DNA of 16,455 bases, from positions 1-16,455 of the forward strand of contig CAVDWX010000009.1 in NCBI GenBank assembly GCA_963612735.1, read 5' to 3'. Positions within the stretch are counted from its first letter, which is position 1. Each line of letters opens with the position of its first letter. Origin of the DNA: CAVDWX01 sp963612735. Lineage in GTDB: Bacteria; Bacillota_I; Bacilli_A; RFN20; CAG-826. The notes under the pieces were generated by a model. That model made no database searches. It saw nothing but the letters and a program-made list of their open reading frames with translations, and was not told the DNA's origin. Shown here in pieces: positions 1 to 6,183 of this stretch. The position numbers and the translations under genes are program-made.

Positions 1-422
1 AAATATTCAACTACCCATGATGGTGACTTATGATATTTTTCAGCAATTTGTTCGATAGTATACATTTCAATAAAAGTATGATTGACTCTTTCTAGAATAA
101 TAGATGGCGTTTGGATATTCTTCTCGATGCCTTTTGTTTTCAATGTAAATGATTTCTTACAATCTAAGCATTTCATCCTTACTTTCTTAATTCTTATAAT
201 GATGTTTTCATTACTTTCGTTTGAAAAGTTATAAGAAACAGTATCATAGTCTTTAACACGACAATGAGTAGATCCACAGTTTGGGCATGTTTTAATCACT
301 TTTTGAGTTAAAGATATAAGATGTCCTCTATCAATATCGCTAACTACAACAGAATTAGCTTCATACTCTTTGGGATTAAGTCCGTACAAACTTAAAATTT
401 TCGGTTCTCCCAAATTAATCAT
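1..422 (-). CDS. ISL3-family-like transposase, N-terminal part (runs off the window)
   Basis: I translated this minus-strand frame by hand. It opens at ATG 420-422 and stays open to the left edge, giving about 140 residues that begin MINLGEPKIL. Two Cys pairs (CPNC at residues 46-49 and CLDC at 85-88), separated by a basic, beta-rich stretch, form the N-terminal zinc-binding domain typical of ISL3 (IS204/IS1001/IS1165) transposases. A helix-turn-helix-like segment (TIEQIAEKYHKSPSWVVEY, about 122-140) follows, as in that family. The DDE catalytic domain would lie outside the window, so activity cannot be judged. An in-frame TGA lies 14 codons upstream with no other ATG between. No good ribosome binding site precedes the ATG on this strand, consistent with weak transposase expression. 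The outer IS end probably lies between 423 and 518, but I could not match it without the other end. Confidence 0.75.
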   Translation of the reverse strand, partial: MINLGEPKILSLYGLNPKEYEANSVVVSDIDRGHLISLTQKVIKTCPNCGSTHCRVKDYDTVSYNFSNESNENIIIRIKKVRMKCLDCKKSFTLKTKGIEKNIQTPSIILERVNHTFIEMYTIEQIAEKYHKSPSWVVEY

Positions 423-518
423 ATAGGAGGTTTTATTTTTATTAAATCTAGTTAAAGCTCTTCATTCGAGCGGGGAGCCGTCCCCAGCTTATATCCCGCG
501 TGATTGTGATGAACCCAC

Positions 519-559
519 AAAAAAAGGTTTGAAAATAGCATTTTCTACTATATCAAACC
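519..559 (-). terminator. Rho-independent terminator of the tRNA operon
   Basis: On the minus strand GGTTTGA (559-553) pairs with TCAAACC (532-526). An inner ATAG/CTAT extension is separated by a small internal loop, and seven T residues follow directly (525-519). It sits about 14 nt after the CCA end of the last tRNA, where the operon should end, and it also insulates the operon from the insertion sequence to its left. Confidence 0.8.
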
Positions 560-572
560 ATTACTTCTTATA

Positions 573-660
573 TGGTGCCCGGGACCGGAATCGAACCGGT
601 ACGGAGTATTAATCCGTAGGATTTTAAGTCCTATGCGTCTACCTGTTCCGCCACCTGGGC
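573..660 (-). tRNA. tRNA-Leu (anticodon TAA)
   Basis: The minus strand folds into a class II tRNA. The 7-bp acceptor stem is GCCCAGG/CCCGGGC with one A-C mismatch, there is a long variable arm, and the T arm is GGTTCGATTCC. The anticodon stem TAGGA/TCCTA carries a loop with TAA in positions 34-36. Discriminator A (576) is followed by an encoded CCA (575-573). It is the last gene of the five-tRNA operon and reads UUA/UUG leucine codons, which are abundant in this AT-rich genome. Confidence 0.96.
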
Positions 661-668
661 ATCTTGAT

Positions 669-744
669 TGGTGATTCATCGGAGACTCGAACTCCGGACC
701 CCTTGATTAAAAGTCAAGTGCTCTACCGACTGAGCTAATGAATC
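669..744 (-). tRNA. tRNA-Lys (anticodon TTT)
   Basis: The minus-strand sequence begins GATTCATTAGCTCAG and forms a standard cloverleaf. Acceptor GATTCAT pairs with ATGAATC, and the anticodon stem CTTGA/TCAAG encloses a loop with TTT. The T arm contains GTTCGAGTC. Discriminator A and an encoded CCA (671-669) follow. It lies 3 nt downstream of tRNA-Gln and 8 nt upstream of tRNA-Leu in the same transcript. Confidence 0.96.
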
Positions 745-747
745 GAT

Positions 748-823
748 TGGCTGGGGTGACTGGGATCGAACCAGTGAGATGACAGAGTCAAAGTCTGTTG
801 CCTTACCGCTTGGCTACACCCCA
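748..823 (-). tRNA. tRNA-Gln (anticodon TTG)
   Basis: The minus strand begins TGGGGTGTAGCCAAG. The first base U1 and acceptor TGGGGTG/CACCCCA are typical of tRNA-Gln. The anticodon stem ACAGA/TCTGT carries a loop with TTG. Discriminator G and an encoded CCA (750-748) complete the gene. It lies 6 nt after tRNA-Tyr in the operon. Confidence 0.96.
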
Positions 824-829
824 ATCTTG

Positions 830-913
830 TGGTGGAGGGGGGCAGATTCGAACCGCCGAACCCTAAGGAGCTGATTTACAGTCAGCCGCGTTTAGCCTCT
901 TCGCTACCCCTCC
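830..913 (-). tRNA. tRNA-Tyr (anticodon GTA)
   Basis: The minus strand begins GGAGGGGTAGCGAAG, as in bacterial class II tRNA-Tyr. The anticodon stem GCTGA/TCAGC holds a loop with GTA. A long variable arm follows and the T arm contains GGTTCGAATC. Discriminator A and encoded CCA (832-830) are present. It is the second gene of the operon, 27 nt after tRNA-Val. Confidence 0.96.
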
Positions 914-940
914 ATATAGGTGTTTTACTTATCTATTTAC

Positions 941-1016
941 TGGTGGATGCTGAGAGGCTCGAACTCCCGACCTCCGCCGTGTAAAGGCGATGCTCTCCCA
1001 GCTGAGCTAAGCATCC
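941..1016 (-). tRNA. tRNA-Val (anticodon TAC)
   Basis: The minus strand begins GGATGCTTAGCTCAG. Acceptor GGATGCT pairs with AGCATCC, and the anticodon stem TCGCC/GGCGG encloses a loop with TAC. The T arm contains GTTCGAGCC. Discriminator A and CCA (943-941) are encoded. This is the first gene after the operon promoter. Confidence 0.96.
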
Positions 1017-1037
1017 GCTTTCTAGATACGCTTAAAT

Positions 1038-1066
1038 AATATATCATTATCATATTTTCCAGTCAA
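1038..1066 (-). promoter_or_regulatory. Sigma-A-type promoter of the tRNA operon
   Basis: On the minus strand TTGACT (1066-1061) and TATATT (1043-1038) are separated by exactly 17 bases. Transcription would start near 1031, about 15 nt before the tRNA-Val 5' end, the short leader expected of a tRNA operon. Confidence 0.75.
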
Positions 1067-1100
1067 TCAAAAATTCGGGAAATATTTCAAGTCAATTTCG

Positions 1101-1123
1101 TAAGAAAAACTATTAAATAGTTT
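1101..1123 (-). terminator. Weak terminator-like hairpin after pgi
   Basis: The minus strand carries a near-perfect AT palindrome with arms 1123-1116 and 1114-1107 around one base, followed by a T-rich run (TTTTTCTT). It overlaps the pgi stop codon. The stem is almost all A-T, so it is a weak candidate, and some read-through into the tRNA operon is possible. Confidence 0.35.
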
Positions 1124-2402
1124 AGTATCCTTTTTTGCCTAAAAGGTGGAACATGTTCTTTTTATATATTTCCACTCCTGGTTGATTAAATGGGTTAATT
1201 TCTAGTAAGTAAGCACTCATCGCGCACGCTCTCATGAAGAAATAAAATAAATAGCCTAATGCATATTCGTCTAATTTATCAATGTTAATAACATTACAAG
1301 GGACACCTCCATCTTCATGTGCTTTTAATGTTCCTTCGAATGCTTTTTGATTAACATAGGATAATTTTTTATTTTCTAAATAATTTAAACCATCTAAATC
1401 ATCGTTATCATGAGGAATGCTTATATCTAATTTAGGCTCTTTAACAAATAAGATAGTTTCAAATAAAAGTGGTGTTCCTTCTTGAATGAATTGACCTAAT
1501 GAATGTAAATCAGTACTAAAGGTAACTGAATCAGGTAATAGGCCTTTTTTATCTTTTCCTTCTGATTCACCAAACAGTTGTTTTAACCATTCACTGATTT
1601 GAGTGAGTTGAGGTTCGTATGTGACGAATAGTTCAACGCTTTTTTGATGATGATAGAAATAGTCTCTTGCAATCGCGTATTGATAAGCAATATTTTCATG
1701 TAAGTTTGAATTATTAAGTTCGTTTCTAGCTTTTAATGCCCCGTCCATCATCGCTTTTATATCTAGTCCAGCACAAGCGATGGGGAATAATCCAACAGCG
1801 GTCAATACACTATATCGTCCACCGATATCGCTAGGTAAAACAAATGTTTCATAACCTTCGATATTGGATAATTCTTTTAAGACACCTTTTTCTTTATCAG
1901 TGGTGGCAAAGATGGCTTTTTTTGCTCCTTCTTTTCCAATTTGTTTTTCTAATAATTCTTTTAATAAGCGGAAAGAAATAGATGTTTCAGTCGTGGTTCC
2001 ACTTTTAGAAATGACGTTGATCGCAAATTTCTTGCCCTTTAAATAATTTAAGACTTGAGCAATATAATTTGAGGAAAAGGTTTGACCCATAAATATGATT
2101 TCTAATTTGTCATCACTTTTTAATCCTCTTAAAGCTTCAATAGCGCATCTTGCCCCAAGATAAGAGCCTCCGATACCACATACCACTAAGACTTCATAAT
2201 TATTTCGGACATATTTGGCTAATTTTTCAATGCGGTCAAATTCTTCCTTATCGTAGGTATTTGGATAATCGACCCAACCTAAAAAATCACTGCCTAAGCC
2301 AGTTTTCTTTTCAATCATGTCGTTAATATGTTCTACTTTAGTTTGATATTCGTTAAGTATTTGTTCACTAATATTATTTCTTAAATCCAAATTAATCATC
2401 AT
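1122..2402 (-). CDS. pgi: Glucose-6-phosphate isomerase
   Basis: This enzyme interconverts glucose 6-phosphate and fructose 6-phosphate in cytosolic glycolysis. The 426-residue protein matches the short Bacillus-type form (about 450 aa). Visible family motifs are the sugar-phosphate-binding GIGGS (76-80), SKSGTTTE (132-139), GGRYSVLT (194-201), GESEGK (279-284, catalytic Glu region), HSLGQFIQEG (300-309) with the catalytic His, and NPFNQPGVEIYKKN near the C-terminus with the catalytic Lys. Two adjacent Met codons open the frame, preceded by AAGG at a usable distance, so either may be used. The start overlaps the end of the upstream S1-domain gene by 11 bases, which implies co-transcription and probable translational coupling. 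A YugI-like gene close to pgi is also found in Bacillus, supporting the assignment. Confidence 0.97.
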   Translation of the reverse strand: MMINLDLRNNISEQILNEYQTKVEHINDMIEKKTGLGSDFLGWVDYPNTYDKEEFDRIEKLAKYVRNNYEVLVVCGIGGSYLGARCAIEALRGLKSDDKLEIIFMGQTFSSNYIAQVLNYLKGKKFAINVISKSGTTTETSISFRLLKELLEKQIGKEGAKKAIFATTDKEKGVLKELSNIEGYETFVLPSDIGGRYSVLTAVGLFPIACAGLDIKAMMDGALKARNELNNSNLHENIAYQYAIARDYFYHHQKSVELFVTYEPQLTQISEWLKQLFGESEGKDKKGLLPDSVTFSTDLHSLGQFIQEGTPLLFETILFVKEPKLDISIPHDNDDLDGLNYLENKKLSYVNQKAFEGTLKAHEDGGVPCNVINIDKLDEYALGYLFYFFMRACAMSAYLLEINPFNQPGVEIYKKNMFHLLGKKGY

Positions 2403-2769
2403 TATTACCTTGAGCTTTCTTTAATGTTTCTTTTATCCATGTGGGTAGACGTTCTTCAAGAGGTCTAAAATCTTCGAAATCGACTTTAGGAATTCTTCTT
2501 ATTGAATCATTATGGGTATTATATTTTTCTTCATCTGGGACTTGTTTATATGATAGACGTAAAAAGCCATTATAAGGATCGATGTCGAGTACTTTGACTT
2601 TGATCTTATCCCCAGTCGTAGCGTATTTTTCAATATCGCGAATGTAATTATCGCTCAGTTCCGAAATATGAAGTAAACCACTTTGCCCATTTTCAAAATT
2701 TAAAAACAAGGCGTAAGGCTTTACCCCTGAAACTGTACCAATAATTAAATCACCAACTTTGATATCCAT
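2392..2769 (-). CDS. S1-domain RNA-binding protein (YugI/GSP13/CvfD-like)
   Basis: A 125-residue protein with one S1 (OB-fold) domain at about residues 4-75. It shows the family pattern: KVGDLIIGTVSGVKPYALFL, then GQSGLLHISELSD, then GDKIKVKVLDID and a closing LSYKQ strand. A charged tail of about 50 residues follows. Length and architecture fit the general stress protein 13/YugI/CvfD group of Firmicutes, small ribosome- or RNA-associated regulators; ribosomal protein S1 itself has several repeats and is excluded. The gene is first in a unit with pgi (11-base overlap). It is preceded by an unusually long, structured untranslated leader (2770-2940), and only a weak AGGTAAG lies before the start. 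Post-transcriptional control through the leader is therefore plausible but unproven. Confidence 0.87.
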   Translation of the reverse strand: MDIKVGDLIIGTVSGVKPYALFLNFENGQSGLLHISELSDNYIRDIEKYATTGDKIKVKVLDIDPYNGFLRLSYKQVPDEEKYNTHNDSIRRIPKVDFEDFRPLEERLPTWIKETLKKAQGNNDD

Positions 2770-2940
2770 TTATCTTACCTATAGGTTCGAGATTGGACAG
2801 GGTCGTATTTCTACCCTCATCCCGTATCTTTCATCAGACAGCACTCTGAATAGCAACTTATCAGTTCTGACTCGGTCCTGGACACAGATACTCACCAGGC
2901 TTGTGTGGTTTTCTACCCTTACACCACCAGGGATGTTGCT
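2770..2940 (-). ncRNA. Structured 5' leader RNA of unknown class
   Basis: About 170 untranslated bases separate an extended -10 promoter from the S1-protein start codon. Visible minus-strand pairings are CCTGG/CCAGG (2899-2895 with 2881-2877), AGGGT/ACCCT (2817-2813 with 2803-2799) and TCAGA/TCTGA (2870-2866 with 2838-2834). Two long-range helices share bases and so exclude each other: AGCAAC/GTTGCT (2940-2935 with 2857-2852) and CATCCC/GGGATG (2935-2930 with 2823-2818). The 10-mer AGGGTAGAAA occurs twice, at 2919-2910 and 2817-2808. I could not match it to T-box, SAM, TPP, FMN, lysine, glycine, M-box, SRP, 6S or RNase P consensus features. A cis-acting switch or autoregulatory site for the S1 protein are the two main options. 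Confidence 0.5.
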
Positions 2941-2945
2941 GATAT

Positions 2946-2951
2946 ATTGTA
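2946..2951 (-). promoter_or_regulatory. Extended -10 promoter of the leader, S1 protein and pgi unit
   Basis: On the minus strand TGCTACAAT gives a TGn extended -10 with TACAAT at 2951-2946. The -35 position at 17-base spacing (TACCTT) is poor and lies inside the terminator hairpin of the upstream HAD gene, so the extended -10 likely carries recognition. Start is predicted near 2940. Confidence 0.55.
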
Positions 2952-2963
2952 GCACAGCATATT

Positions 2964-2988
2964 TAAAAAAGGTAGCAATCGCTACCTT
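2964..2988 (-). terminator. Rho-independent terminator of the HAD gene
   Basis: The minus strand reads AAGGTAGC, loop GATT, GCTACCTT, then a run of T. The perfect 8-bp stem starts about 9 bases after the HAD stop codon. The promoter of the next unit starts inside it. Confidence 0.85.
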
Positions 2989-2997
2989 GAATTTTGA

Positions 2998-3828
2998 TTA
3001 TTTATTGGCGAGATTTCTTTCTTTCTTTTCGATTTCTTCTAGAGTTGCCACATTATCGATGATGAGCCTTACTACTTTTTCCATATTGGAGCCCGCACTA
3101 TAGTCGGCATTGCACATGAAGTTGACTCGTCCATCTTCGTATATTTGTCTTACTTTATCGATATTTTTTTCAGGATATACCGCGATGGATTTACCTCCAT
3201 TTTTCTTCACTAATGTCATGCATGCGATATCGGTCATTCCATCTCCTACATAGATGATATTGCGTTGTGGAATTCTTAAACCTTTAATCTTTTCATTGAC
3301 TGAATCATCATCTCTAAGATCAGTTGCCCCTTTAGCAATTCTAAAGAAGAACTGAGTTTTTTGAGTGTAGTTAATAGCTAGTTTAGGCCAAATTGGTTCT
3401 TCATCTTCGTTATAATAATATTCACAGCCATAAGCCTTAGTAAAGCAGTTAAATATGGAGCAACCTTCAACGATTTCTAGTGTTCCAGAAGAAACTAGAT
3501 AATGTTCGACAGTGATGCCTTTACTTTCAGCGTATTCATTGATTCTTTTAAACCACGTTGTCACTCCTGGATAAAAACGAATATTTTTGCCACATTCTCT
3601 TAAATAATCTCGGGTCACTTTAATTCCGCGCTTTTTGGCTTCTTCTAACATCATATACATATAGGACAAAATGCGTTCCACCCCTGTTTTTGCGGAGAAT
3701 TCAGTTGTTTTGCCCCAAAATTCTTCTGGTGTAAGTCCTAAGTTAGGAATGAATGAATAATTTTGCATATCGGTCGTCGATAGCGTCTTATCAAAATCAT
3801 ACATGATTGCTATTATTGGTTTATTCAT
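2998..3828 (-). CDS. HAD-superfamily phosphatase-like hydrolase (phosphoserine-phosphatase-like)
   Basis: A 276-residue soluble protein with all four HAD motifs. Motif I is DFDKTLS (nucleophile D11, acid/base D13), motif II is VSSG (S113/S114), motif III is a Lys near 157 (TQKTQFF), and motif IV is GDGMTD (195-200). A helical cap region lies between motifs I and II (about 20-90), as in the C1-cap phosphoserine phosphatase group. The substrate cannot be read from sequence; phosphoserine, a phospholipid head group or another small phosphomonoester are possible. A GAGG box precedes the ATG, and the gene has its own promoter (3849-3878) and terminator (2964-2988), so it is monocistronic. Confidence 0.85.
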   Translation of the reverse strand: MNKPIIAIMYDFDKTLSTTDMQNYSFIPNLGLTPEEFWGKTTEFSAKTGVERILSYMYMMLEEAKKRGIKVTRDYLRECGKNIRFYPGVTTWFKRINEYAESKGITVEHYLVSSGTLEIVEGCSIFNCFTKAYGCEYYYNEDEEPIWPKLAINYTQKTQFFFRIAKGATDLRDDDSVNEKIKGLRIPQRNIIYVGDGMTDIACMTLVKKNGGKSIAVYPEKNIDKVRQIYEDGRVNFMCNADYSAGSNMEKVVRLIIDNVATLEEIEKKERNLANK

Positions 3829-3848
3829 TTTTGTTAACCTCTATTAGC

Positions 3849-3878
3849 ATTTTACCATATTTAAATAATATCGGTCAA
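3849..3878 (-). promoter_or_regulatory. Promoter of the HAD gene
   Basis: The minus strand has TTGACC (3878-3873) and TAAAAT (3854-3849) with an 18-base spacer, about 20 bases before the ATG. It lies in the divergent gap that also serves the LemA-like gene; no equally clear promoter was seen for the plus direction. Confidence 0.6.
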
Positions 3879-3960
3879 ATCTAAAAAGATTAGCCATTTT
3901 GCCCTTTTTTATTTTACCTAAATTTACACATGTGGTAGGATTAACAAGGACATTAATAAG

Positions 3961-4500
3961 ATGATTTTAAATGCTCTCACTTCTTTAGATATATTTCTCA
4001 TCGTTATCGCTTCCATTTGTGGACTTGAAATAATTCTTTCTTTAGTGGGGCTTTTATTTGTTTTAGCTTTTAAATCAATCTTAAAAAAACACACTAAGGC
4101 GTTAAGAGTGATTTTATATACCGAATATGATGTCATCGATAAATTAATCAAATTATTAAAAGAAGATAAGGCTAGTGTTGATGAAAATATATTGGCCACC
4201 TTTAATAGAATTAAATTAGAAGATTTCGATAAGATTGATTCCGTTCAATGTCTAGAGAGTAGGAAAACTTTATTTTATCTTCGCTCTGAACTACTTTCTA
4301 TCGGTAATAGTAATGAATTAATTAAAAAAGATAATCGTTTTATTGAATGTAAAAATAGTATCTTAGAACTCGATAAAGTCTATCGCAATTCGATTGCCAT
4401 GTATAACGCTGATGTCTTGGGCTATAATTATTGGATTATGTTTCTTCCATATCGCTTTATTTATAAAATATTTAAAATTAAGAAAAAAGAGATTATTTAA
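3961..4500 (+). CDS. LemA-like single-pass membrane protein
   Basis: A 179-residue protein with one strong N-terminal hydrophobic helix (about 11-37), a basic KKHTK flank, and then a helical cytosolic or extracytosolic body. The C-terminal segment YRNSIAMYNADVLGYN followed by LPYRFIYKIFKIKKK resembles the LemA signature (YN..V..YN followed by a short FP/LP motif). The early YDVIDKLIKLLKEDKASVDENI also fits LemA helix 1. Similarity is partial and the domain is divergent, so family membership is an inference and no function is assigned. AAGGA (3946-3950) lies 10 bases before the ATG. It is followed by gpmI, which has its own promoter. Confidence 0.55.
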   Translation: MILNALTSLDIFLIVIASICGLEIILSLVGLLFVLAFKSILKKHTKALRVILYTEYDVIDKLIKLLKEDKASVDENILATFNRIKLEDFDKIDSVQCLESRKTLFYLRSELLSIGNSNELIKKDNRFIECKNSILELDKVYRNSIAMYNADVLGYNYWIMFLPYRFIYKIFKIKKKEII

Positions 4501-4512
4501 AGACTATTTATC

Positions 4513-4541
4513 TTGTTAGAGACACTCTTTTTATTTACAAT
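4513..4541 (+). promoter_or_regulatory. Promoter of gpmI and the M3 peptidase gene
   Basis: TTGTTA (4513-4518) and TACAAT (4536-4541) are 17 bases apart. Start is predicted near 4548, downstream of the ATG at 4545 and upstream of the GGAGG at 4552-4556, which supports ATG 4566 as the true gpmI start. Confidence 0.6.
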
Positions 4542-4565
4542 AAAATGGCTTGGAGGAACAAGCTC

Positions 4566-6170
4566 ATGAATAAAAAACCTATTATTTTATGCATTATGGA
4601 TGGATATGGAATTAGATCTAATCCTCATGGTAATGCTATTTTAGAGGCTAAGAAGCCTCATCTTGACGAATATTTTAAAAAATACGCTTATACCGAAATC
4701 AATGCTTCAGGAGAATATGTTGGTCTCCCTGATGGACAAATGGGTAATTCTGAAGTAGGTCACATGAATATCGGTGCAGGAAGAATTGTTCATCAATCCT
4801 TATCTTTAATTAATTTAGCGATTAAAAATGGAACCTTCTTTCAAAATGAACATTATTTGAATGCCATTAAACATGTTAAAACGAATCATTCTAAACTACA
4901 TATCTTTGGCTTAACTAGTGATGGGGGAGTGCATTCTCACATCAAACATATTTTAGCGATAATTGAGATGGCTAAAAATGAAGGATTGGATGATGTATAC
5001 GTTCACTGTTTTATGGACGGAAGAGATGTTAACCCTCAATCTGGAGTCAACTATGTTGATATGATTCAAAAAAAGATGGATGAACTCCAGTTTGGTCATA
5101 TTGCTGATATTGGAGGAAGATATTGGGTGATGGATCGAGATAAGAATCTAGATCGAGTTGATGCCGCCTATAAAATGATGGTCGATCACAATTCATCTTC
5201 ATTTAGCGATTATCATGAATATTTTAAAAGACAATATGAAACATTACCTGCGAAAGGATTTGAACCATCTGATGAATTTTTAATTCCAGAATATAACAAA
5301 AATGTCGATTGTAGAATTTCAGATAATGATGCGATCATCTTTATGAATTATCGTCCTGATCGCGCTATTCAAATTTCGACATTATTTACTAATCCTGAAT
5401 TTTATAAAAATCCTCCTGTTAAAGAGGATGGTTCGTTAGCTTATAAACCTTATGTACCCGCTCATCCATTAAAAAACATATTCTACGTTTGTACGATGAA
5501 ATACGCTGATAGTGTGCACGGAGAAATTGCTTTTGAATTACCTAAATTAACTAATATTTTAGGAACCTGGTTAGCGGACCATAATTATTCTCAACTTCGT
5601 ATTGCTGAAACTGAAAAATACGCCCATGTCACATTTTTCTTTGATGGAACAATGAATTTTGATGGTGTGGAAAGACCGGAACTTAAGAATTGTAAACGCA
5701 TTTTAATTAATTCTCCTAAAGTGGCAACTTATGATTTGAAACCTGAAATGAGTGCTTATCAAGTTTTAGATGCATTGTTAAAAGAATTGAATAAAGATTA
5801 TTTAGATGTTGTCATCCTTAATTTTGCCAACTGTGATATGGTGGGGCATACCGCTGTTGATAAAGCCTGCGTAAAAGCTGTTGAAACCGTTGATGAATGC
5901 GTTGGTAAGATTATGGATTGGTGCAACACTAATGGGGGAACTCTAATTATTACTGCCGATCACGGTAATGCGGAAGAGATATTAGATGATAGCAATCATC
6001 CTTTTACTTCTCATACCACTAATTTAGTTCCATTTTGTATTAATAGAACCGATATAGAATTAGTTAAAGAGGGTGGTAAATTAGGTAATATCGCCCCCAC
6101 AATTATCGATTTACTAAATGAGACAAAACCGGTTGAAATGAGTGAAGATTCACTTATCATTCATAAATAA
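4566..6170 (+). CDS. gpmI: 2,3-bisphosphoglycerate-independent phosphoglycerate mutase
   Basis: It converts 3-phosphoglycerate to 2-phosphoglycerate in glycolysis, using two Mn ions and a phosphoserine intermediate. The 534-residue protein has metal ligand D12 in MDGYG, the catalytic serine S62 in GNSEVGH (60-66), GLTSDGGVHSH (115-125), MDGRDV (150-155), the arginine-rich GRYWVMDRDKN (184-194), NYRPDRA (261-267) and the C-terminal metal site ADHGNAEE (464-471). It is about 20 residues longer than the usual 510, mostly through an insert near 280-305. ATG 4566 is chosen over 4545 because GGAGG lies 9 bases upstream and the MDGYG start then has normal spacing. The M3 peptidase gene follows after 13 bases in the same transcript. 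Confidence 0.96.
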   Translation: MNKKPIILCIMDGYGIRSNPHGNAILEAKKPHLDEYFKKYAYTEINASGEYVGLPDGQMGNSEVGHMNIGAGRIVHQSLSLINLAIKNGTFFQNEHYLNAIKHVKTNHSKLHIFGLTSDGGVHSHIKHILAIIEMAKNEGLDDVYVHCFMDGRDVNPQSGVNYVDMIQKKMDELQFGHIADIGGRYWVMDRDKNLDRVDAAYKMMVDHNSSSFSDYHEYFKRQYETLPAKGFEPSDEFLIPEYNKNVDCRISDNDAIIFMNYRPDRAIQISTLFTNPEFYKNPPVKEDGSLAYKPYVPAHPLKNIFYVCTMKYADSVHGEIAFELPKLTNILGTWLADHNYSQLRIAETEKYAHVTFFFDGTMNFDGVERPELKNCKRILINSPKVATYDLKPEMSAYQVLDALLKELNKDYLDVVILNFANCDMVGHTAVDKACVKAVETVDECVGKIMDWCNTNGGTLIITADHGNAEEILDDSNHPFTSHTTNLVPFCINRTDIELVKEGGKLGNIAPTIIDLLNETKPVEMSEDSLIIHK

Positions 6171-6183
6171 ATAGGAGGTCAAT

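Noticed and set aside
2900..2925. T-box-like segment (AAGGGTAGAAAACCAC) in the leader
   Set aside because: It resembles the T-box core only loosely; no AGGGTGG-ACC core, specifier loop features or following terminator were found.
2759..3103. Plus-strand 114-codon open frame across the leader RNA
   Set aside because: It is antisense to the leader, the terminator and the HAD gene end, with no ribosome binding site or recognisable domain.
4545..4565. Upstream ATG giving gpmI seven extra residues
   Set aside because: It has no ribosome binding site and lies before the predicted transcription start; GGAGG at 4552-4556 serves ATG 4566.
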